Made by a program: the position numbers and the translations under genes. From contig NZ_JBPXRR010000001.1 in the NCBI RefSeq assembly GCF_051842935.1, positions 372,001 to 436,000 on the forward strand: a DNA stretch of 64,000 bases, given 5' to 3'. Below the pieces are notes generated by a model, which was not told where the DNA came from, ran no database searches, and saw only the letters and a list, made by a program, of their open reading frames with translations. Source of the stretch: Pseudalkalibacillus sp051842935 (GTDB taxonomy: Bacteria; Bacillota; Bacilli; Bacillales; Fictibacillaceae). Numbering within the stretch: position 1 is the first letter of the stretch; each line of letters opens with the position of its first letter. Shown here piece by piece: positions 58,992-64,000 of the stretch.

Positions 58992-60245
58992 TTATTGGGC
59001 TGTACATACTTTACCAATAGCAAGTCTACGGGGTAAATTTCCAACAGGAACAGTGCCAATAACGGCATCTGTTGAAGAATCGATGACAGATACATTGTTA
59101 CTGTCATTATTAACCACATAAGCTTTTGTGCCATTGGGTGTAACAGCAACATCTATAGGATCATCTCCGACAGGAACTGTTGTGATAACAGTATCAGTAA
59201 CTACATTAATAACAGAAACATTTGCACTAAAACGATTGACAACATACACTTTAGTCCCATCTGGTGTTATTGCTAGTGTGCCGGGTCGAACTCCAACAGG
59301 GACAGTAGTAATAATAGTATTTGTAGTAGTGTTAATAACAGAAACATTGTTACTATTACCATTAGAGACATATACTTTAGTTCCATCTGGTATTATTACT
59401 AGTTGTCTGGGAGAGGTTCCAACAGAAACAGTAGCAATAACAGTATTTGTTGTTGTGTTGATCACAGAAACATTGTTACTATCGAGATTAGTAACATAAG
59501 CTTTTGTGCCATCTGGTGTTATTGCCACATTAGCAGGAGAGGTTCCAACAGGAACAGTAGCCATAACAGTGTTTGTAGTAGTGTTGATTACAGAAACATT
59601 GTTACTAACCATATTAGGAACATATACTTTGGTTCCATCTGGCGTTATTGCAACATCAAAAGCTCCAAGCCCAACAGGAATAGTAGCGATAACAGTATTA
59701 GTGGACGTGTTAATTACAGATACACTGTTATCATCTTGATTAACTACATAAGCTTTGATTCCATCTGGTGTAATTGCTAGTGTTCTGGGTCCAACTCCAA
59801 CTGGAACAGTAGCAATAACAGTATTTGTAGTCGTGTTGATTACAGAAACATTGTTACTATTAAGGTTAGTAACATATGTTTTAGTCCCATCTGGTGTTAT
59901 TGCTACTTCCGATGGGGTTACCCCAACAGGTACAGTTGCAATGACTAAATCTGTTGCTGTATTGATTACAGAAACATTATTACTCTCTTCATTAAGAACA
60001 TAAGAAAGTACATCGCAAGATTCAATTGGTCCAAAATCAACTGAAACTACACTTTTGCAACTAAATGTAACAGGATCGCCTTCGTTTGTGCCTGTAACAC
60101 AACATGTCTTATGATCGAAACACAAAAAGACAATGCCAATCCGTTCTGATGATTTCTCAAAACGGACATTTACTCTGGTACCTGCTTGTAGGTGTCTGAA
60201 TATACTACATAAACATGAATCATTACATGAGGGGAACTTCTTCAT
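58992..60245 (-). CDS. YVTN-type beta-propeller protein with Cys-rich N-terminal domain
   Basis: 417 residues. Residues 1 to about 85 form a domain with eight Cys (starting MKKFPSCNDSCLCSIF) that I do not recognise. Then seven full 42-residue YVTN repeats (VSVINTTTNTVIATVPVG, AITPDGTKAYV) and a partial eighth make a seven- or eight-bladed propeller. There is no signal peptide; with a possible SigK promoter, a spore coat or exosporium place is plausible. The ATG at 60245 follows AAGGAGGG; the frame is open 10 codons further without support. Confidence 0.8.
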   Translation of the reverse strand: MKKFPSCNDSCLCSIFRHLQAGTRVNVRFEKSSERIGIVFLCFDHKTCCVTGTNEGDPVTFSCKSVVSVDFGPIESCDVLSYVLNEESNNVSVINTATDLVIATVPVGVTPSEVAITPDGTKTYVTNLNSNNVSVINTTTNTVIATVPVGVGPRTLAITPDGIKAYVVNQDDNSVSVINTSTNTVIATIPVGLGAFDVAITPDGTKVYVPNMVSNNVSVINTTTNTVMATVPVGTSPANVAITPDGTKAYVTNLDSNNVSVINTTTNTVIATVSVGTSPRQLVIIPDGTKVYVSNGNSNNVSVINTTTNTIITTVPVGVRPGTLAITPDGTKVYVVNRFSANVSVINVVTDTVITTVPVGDDPIDVAVTPNGTKAYVVNNDSNNVSVIDSSTDAVIGTVPVGNLPRRLAIGKVCTAQ

Positions 60246-60276
60246 TTTCCACCCTCCTTTTTTATGCTCGTACACT

Positions 60277-60304
60277 TAATGTATGTAGGAGGAGGGGGAG
60301 TGGT
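60277..60304 (-). promoter_or_regulatory. Candidate SigK promoter of the propeller gene
   Basis: On the minus strand AC, 17 bases, CATACATTA, fitting the SigK consensus AC-N16/17-CATANNNTA. About 30 bp before the start codon. SigK acts in the mother cell late in sporulation. Confidence 0.4.
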
Positions 60305-60337
60305 ATAGGCAAGCCCATCATGAGTTACAAAAGAAAA

Positions 60338-60411
60338 GCCTAACATGATTCCTTAAATTACAAGATTCGTTTACATACCGGTAATAGAGGTTTCATGATA
60401 GGTTTTTTTTT
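60338..60411. terminator. Terminator hairpin between nrnB and the propeller gene
   Basis: GCCTAACATGATTCC and GGTTTCATGATAGG arms with a loop of about 40 bases; T-runs on both sides. On the minus strand it follows nrnB. Closely related in sequence to the hairpin at 58945-58986 but with a longer loop. Confidence 0.55.
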
Positions 60412-60487
60412 AGATAATAAAGTTACTAAGTCAAAAGGGTTCTATTAGAGAATTAAAACATGACATTTATGGTTTCTCCACGACAAT

Positions 60488-61717
60488 TTATAATGAGCTA
60501 GGTCTAATTCTTTCGCTCTCATTTAATTTAAATTCCATAATAATTTCCCGCAAAAACGCTACATAGTGTTCATCTCTTACCAACCATGCCAAGTGGTTTC
60601 GTTTCACGAAACGCTCAGCATCCTGAAAGCTAGCGTACTGTTCAGATAATATCTCGCCATTCATTTCAACGACCCAATTTTCCCCATCAGCCGCATAAAT
60701 GAAAAAGCGATCTTCGTTTCTGTTCTCGAACAAACTGCCTTCTGCCGTTTCCTTCAGGTTGTATCGGTTACGGATCGCATCCGGTCTCATCGGTTCGATC
60801 AAGAAGGCAGCCCGAGCATACAATTGATAGGACTCTTCGTTCATCGAGCATCCGGACGCCTTCGCATGCCCGCCTCCACCGAACTGACCGGCTACCTCGG
60901 AGACATCGACATGGTCATGGATCGTCCGGAAGCTGATCTTTTTCCCGCCCATATTGAGGATCGTAATGTAATCGAGGTGGGGATTTTCCAATCCTAATTC
61001 GTTCCCGAGCTCAGAGAAATACGATTCTGCATGAACGATGCCTGTGCAATGATCTCCGACGAACGTCTGGACAAGCTCCCGCTTTTTCCGGCGGATGTAA
61101 CGCTCGATCTTATCCTCCTCCATATCAAGAAGCTTAACTTCAAAATCATCATATTCGAAGTGCGCCTGCTCTTGCAGCCTCGGCACCATCTTTTCAACGA
61201 ACTCATCGATCGACACCATGAAAAAGAGGTCATTCAACTGCTTCGCTTTGATGTTGTCATTCGCGTCCCATTCCCACGTATCGTATTGACGGACGAGCTC
61301 GACGAATTCCTCTAGCGCAGCGGAAGGCTCCAGATGTCCCTTATGAACGAGGTACCCATATAAAAGGGAGGTCGCACATGCGAGGCGACCGTCGTCATAC
61401 TCGACTTTCACATAACCCCAATCATAGTCATTGAAACGGAGGGCCGTTTTATGATGGTCAATCAGTTGGACCTTTCCGCCATCATGAAACCATTCACCCA
61501 ACGCTTCTTCATTCTTTTCATTGACCGAAAGATCGGTAATCAACACAGTCCAATCTTTGTTTTTTTTCTCATATAAATAGTCGAGAAACCGCTCCACCTG
61601 GTGATCGAGCCCCATCACCGAATTGTAGCGAACATCCACCTGGTCGCCGAACGCAATCTTTGCGACAATCCCACATCCGACACCATCCAAATCATTGTGC
61701 GTGAACAATTTGTACAT
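60488..61717 (-). CDS. nrnB: DHH-family nanoRNase
   Basis: 409 residues, as B. subtilis NrnB (YngD). THNDLDGVGCG and LIDHHKTA are the DHH motifs binding manganese, and GQFGGGGHAKASGCSM the DHHA1 motif. It degrades oligoribonucleotides of a few bases. A C-terminal region of about 80 residues beyond DHHA1 is typical of this branch. AAGGAG ribosome site. Confidence 0.85.
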   Translation of the reverse strand: MYKLFTHNDLDGVGCGIVAKIAFGDQVDVRYNSVMGLDHQVERFLDYLYEKKNKDWTVLITDLSVNEKNEEALGEWFHDGGKVQLIDHHKTALRFNDYDWGYVKVEYDDGRLACATSLLYGYLVHKGHLEPSAALEEFVELVRQYDTWEWDANDNIKAKQLNDLFFMVSIDEFVEKMVPRLQEQAHFEYDDFEVKLLDMEEDKIERYIRRKKRELVQTFVGDHCTGIVHAESYFSELGNELGLENPHLDYITILNMGGKKISFRTIHDHVDVSEVAGQFGGGGHAKASGCSMNEESYQLYARAAFLIEPMRPDAIRNRYNLKETAEGSLFENRNEDRFFIYAADGENWVVEMNGEILSEQYASFQDAERFVKRNHLAWLVRDEHYVAFLREIIMEFKLNESERIRPSSL

Positions 61718-61784
61718 AACCGTCTCCTTGTGTATGTAAGTCTTAGCTGTTTTAGTTTGTTAAGAATACAAGGAACTATTCGCA

Positions 61785-61819
61785 CAAAAAAAGACGAGCA
61801 AGCCACAAGGGACCTGCTC
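61785..61819 (-). terminator. Intrinsic terminator of guaC
   Basis: GAGCAGG and TTGCTC arms on the minus strand are followed by GTCTTTTTTT. Confidence 0.75.
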
Positions 61820-61835
61820 ATCAAATCGTTCGATT

Positions 61836-62819
61836 TTAGTAAACTTTGTCTCCGTTAAAAATGGAGTTCTTCACGATGACATAATCGACGTGACGGATGG
61901 CATCAATGTTTGTTCCGCCCGCATAAGAGATAGCGGATTGAAGATCCTGCTCCATCTCGGTCAATGTATCCTGTAGGGAACCTTTATGTTCGACAAACAT
62001 TTTCTTACCTTCAACATTTTTCTTTTCGCCTTTTTGGAACTCGGAAGCGGAACCGAAATATTCTTTAACCAGCTTTCCGTCTATCGTCATCGTTTCACCA
62101 GGAGATTCTTCATGACCCGCGAACAACGAACCGATCATCACCATCGAAGCTCCGAAACGGATCGATTTCGCAACATCTCCATGTGTACGGATTCCGCCGT
62201 CAGCAATAATCGGTTTGCTTGCTGCCTTCGCACACCACCGAAGAGCTGCCAATTGCCATCCACCTGTACCAAAACCGGTTTTGATTTTGGTGATACAAAC
62301 CTTCCCAGGTCCGATACCGACCTTGGTTGCATCAGCTCCGGCATTCTCCAACTCTCTTACCGCTTCAGGCGTACCAACGTTACCGGCAATCACAAAGCTT
62401 CCAGGTAAATGGTATTTGATATGTTGGATCATCTCAATGACCGCAGTAGAATGACCATGAGCGATATCAATTGTGATGTATTCCGGCACCAACTGCTGCT
62501 CCGCTAATTGACGGATGAAACTGTACTCTTCTTCCTTCACGCCGACACTGATGGAGGAGATCAAGCCGTGCTCTTTCATGTTTTTGATAAAATTTAAACG
62601 CTTTTCAGGTTGGAAGCGGTGCATGATATAGAAGTATTGTTTTTCAGCAAGATAAACGGCGATCTTCTCGTCGATGATCGTTTGCATGTTCGCTGGAACG
62701 ACAGGAAGCTTGAACGTATGCTCTCCTAAAGTAACGGTTGTATCACATTCTGAACGGCTATTAACCACACATTTTGCGGGAATTAACTGAATATCTTCAT
62801 AATCAAATACATTATCCAA
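61836..62819 (-). CDS. guaC: GMP reductase
   Basis: 327 residues, as in other Bacilli. VFDYEDIQLIPAKCVVNSRS at the start, GIGPGKVCITKIKTGFG with the catalytic Cys, and IADGGIRTHGDVAKSI for phosphate binding. It converts GMP to IMP using NADPH, balancing purine pools. A TTG start lies 7 bases after AGGGGTG. Confidence 0.95.
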   Translation of the reverse strand: MDNVFDYEDIQLIPAKCVVNSRSECDTTVTLGEHTFKLPVVPANMQTIIDEKIAVYLAEKQYFYIMHRFQPEKRLNFIKNMKEHGLISSISVGVKEEEYSFIRQLAEQQLVPEYITIDIAHGHSTAVIEMIQHIKYHLPGSFVIAGNVGTPEAVRELENAGADATKVGIGPGKVCITKIKTGFGTGGWQLAALRWCAKAASKPIIADGGIRTHGDVAKSIRFGASMVMIGSLFAGHEESPGETMTIDGKLVKEYFGSASEFQKGEKKNVEGKKMFVEHKGSLQDTLTEMEQDLQSAISYAGGTNIDAIRHVDYVIVKNSIFNGDKVY

Positions 62820-62832
62820 GATGAAACACCCC

Positions 62833-62880
62833 TAAACACGAATATTTATATTGTTAATTATAATAATTGTTCGTACATAG
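62833..62880 (-). promoter_or_regulatory. Possible PurR boxes upstream of guaC
   Basis: On the minus strand a TACGAACAAT half-site and, inverted about 25 bases on, ATTCGTGT resemble paired PurBoxes (core CCGAAC). guaC is in the purine network of B. subtilis. Match is partial. Confidence 0.4.
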
Positions 62881-63050
62881 TCTAATGTAAATCATTATGA
62901 AGAAGAAGTCAAAGGGACTTTTCGTTATTTGTAAAATATTTCTTGACCTGAGATCGGAAAGACGGTTACATAAAATAAAAAGGTTCATACGAACAGGAAT
63001 CGGACATTAAGGCACGACCATTTTTGTAAAAAAGGTAAGGGGCTGGCGGA

Positions 63051-63755
63051 ATGGAAATCAAACAAATATCAGAGCACATTTGGAGCTTGAAGACGTGGAT
63101 GATTGTGCCGATCCACGTATGGGTTGTAAAAGAAGAAGACGGGGTCACACTCGTTGATGCAGGTATCGGGATGATGGGGAAGGGAATTCTCAAATTCATC
63201 AATGGATTGGATGCTGGACCTTTGAAAAGGATTGTCCTGACGCACGGACATCCCGATCATGTCGGAGCATTGAAGTCAATATTAAAAGAAACCGAAGTCC
63301 CGGTATATGTGCACAGTAATGAAATTCCGTATATGGAAGGTAAAAAAGCGTATCCGGGACGAAAGAAACCTTCCGCAAATGTCTCCGAAAATCTCGCACA
63401 ACCATTGATGGAAGACGAAACAGGAAAGCTCAACAAAATCGGCAACCTGGAACCGTATTGGACGCCAGGGCACGCGCCAGGTCATGTTGTCTATTATCAA
63501 CCGGAAGATGGCGTGTTGCTCGCAGGTGATTTATTCACTTCGAAAAATGAGAAGCTCTATCGACCGATGCCGATGTTCACCTATGACATGGAGGAAGCGG
63601 TCCGGAGCAGCCAGATCGTCGGAGAACTGAAGCCAAAACGCCTCGAAGTCTGTCATGGAAAAGCGGTCCTGAATCCCGCAGACCACCTCGATCAATACAT
63701 CCAGGAAACAACGAAAACCTATTCAATCAAGGAAGAGAACGTGTTCAAAGGATAA
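63051..63755 (+). CDS. MBL-fold metallo-hydrolase
   Basis: 234 residues. TLVDAGIGMMG, the metal motif LTHGHPDHVG, then TPGHAPGHVVYY, GVLLAGDLF and a final CHGKA give the full set of metallo-beta-lactamase-fold ligands. Related proteins are hydrolases or lactonases; substrate not predictable. It is followed by a strong terminator. Confidence 0.9.
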   Translation: MEIKQISEHIWSLKTWMIVPIHVWVVKEEDGVTLVDAGIGMMGKGILKFINGLDAGPLKRIVLTHGHPDHVGALKSILKETEVPVYVHSNEIPYMEGKKAYPGRKKPSANVSENLAQPLMEDETGKLNKIGNLEPYWTPGHAPGHVVYYQPEDGVLLAGDLFTSKNEKLYRPMPMFTYDMEEAVRSSQIVGELKPKRLEVCHGKAVLNPADHLDQYIQETTKTYSIKEENVFKG

Positions 63756-63761
63756 GCATAC

Positions 63762-63797
63762 AAGACCAGGGTCTCAAACGAGAACGCTGGTCTTTTT
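63762..63797 (+). terminator. Intrinsic terminator
   Basis: AAGACCAG and CTGGTCTT outer arms with inner TCTC/GAGA and five Ts. Confidence 0.85.
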
Positions 63798-63867
63798 CTA
63801 TTTTCCAAAATAATGAAACTTTTTCCCCGTTTCAATCGTAAACAGATACTGAAAGCAGGTGAACGAA

Positions 63868-64000
63868 ATGAAACGATGGATTCCAATTCTTATTTTCTTC
63901 TTGGTCATGTTATTGTTCCCGAACCAAGCATTTGCTGTGGAATATTCGATTACGGAAGCAAGGATCGATGCCTATCTGCAGGAAAACGGGGACGTACAAG
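63868..64000 (+). CDS. Start of a DUF2207-type membrane protein, cut by window edge
   Basis: 44 residues visible. A signal peptide (WIPILIFFLVMLLF, ending NQAFA) is followed by VEYSITEARIDAYLQENGDV, the usual first strand of DUF2207 proteins, which are large membrane proteins of unknown role. AGCAGGTGA ribosome site. Confidence 0.65.
   Translation, partial: MKRWIPILIFFLVMLLFPNQAFAVEYSITEARIDAYLQENGDVQ

Overview
The window reads as chromosome of a Gram-positive, spore-forming member of the Bacillaceae. It carries a CotF-type spore coat gene, a B. subtilis-like guaC and nrnB, an FbpB-type Fur-regulated small protein, BioY with a BirA operator, Zur, Fur, SigB and SigD-type sites, strong AGGAGG ribosome binding sites and many U-tailed terminators. 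No rRNA, tRNA, CRISPR array, intact insertion sequence or prophage was seen. The genus cannot be named from the sequence alone.

Layout. 1-34 kb is mostly ordinary accessory chromosome: a truncated M36 metalloprotease, an ANT(4')-like nucleotidyltransferase, a spore coat protein, an orphan pair of Opp-type permeases, haem catalase (katE) and manganese catalase, two divergent nucleoside hydrolases, a DHA2 efflux pump, uppP, an ECF sigma factor with a SnoaL-like tail, a GH18 hydrolase, a chemoreceptor, a vanadium haloperoxidase-like protein, an APH(6)-like kinase, a subtilisin, an Rrf2/nitroreductase pair and an ArsR/AHSA1 pair. 35.4-40.7 kb is a five-gene Nik/Opp-type ABC importer whose leader holds two near-consensus Zur boxes around an intrinsic terminator, which argues for zinc or zinc-chelate uptake rather than nickel.

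34.1-54.3 kb holds two separate thiazole/oxazole-modified peptide (TOMM) systems. The first is the heterocycloanthracin/sonorensin type: a precursor with 18 cysteines in perfect Cys-X-X register (34095-34391) and, about 7 kb away, its ThiF/RRE-like protein, E1-YcaO fusion and tandem SagB dehydrogenase (41261-46496). The second (48.2-54.3 kb) is more AT-rich and I cannot match it to a named product: two near-identical 53-54 residue precursors ending in a Cys/Ser-rich core, an McbB-like E1 protein, an McbC/SagB-like dehydrogenase, two different YcaO proteins and a two-gene ABC exporter. It is the best candidate for an undescribed system.

55-64 kb holds a probable spore or cell-surface protein (collagen-like stalk, 28 His-X-Glu-Gly head repeats, peptidase G2 domain, SHOCT tail), an MFS transporter preceded by an 8-codon leader peptide and a hairpin that buries its ribosome binding site (a translational attenuator layout), a YVTN beta-propeller protein with a possible SigK promoter, nrnB, guaC, an MBL-fold hydrolase and the start of a DUF2207 protein.

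Five intergenic arrays of degenerate 20-21 bp units recur in the window, four of them between convergent genes.
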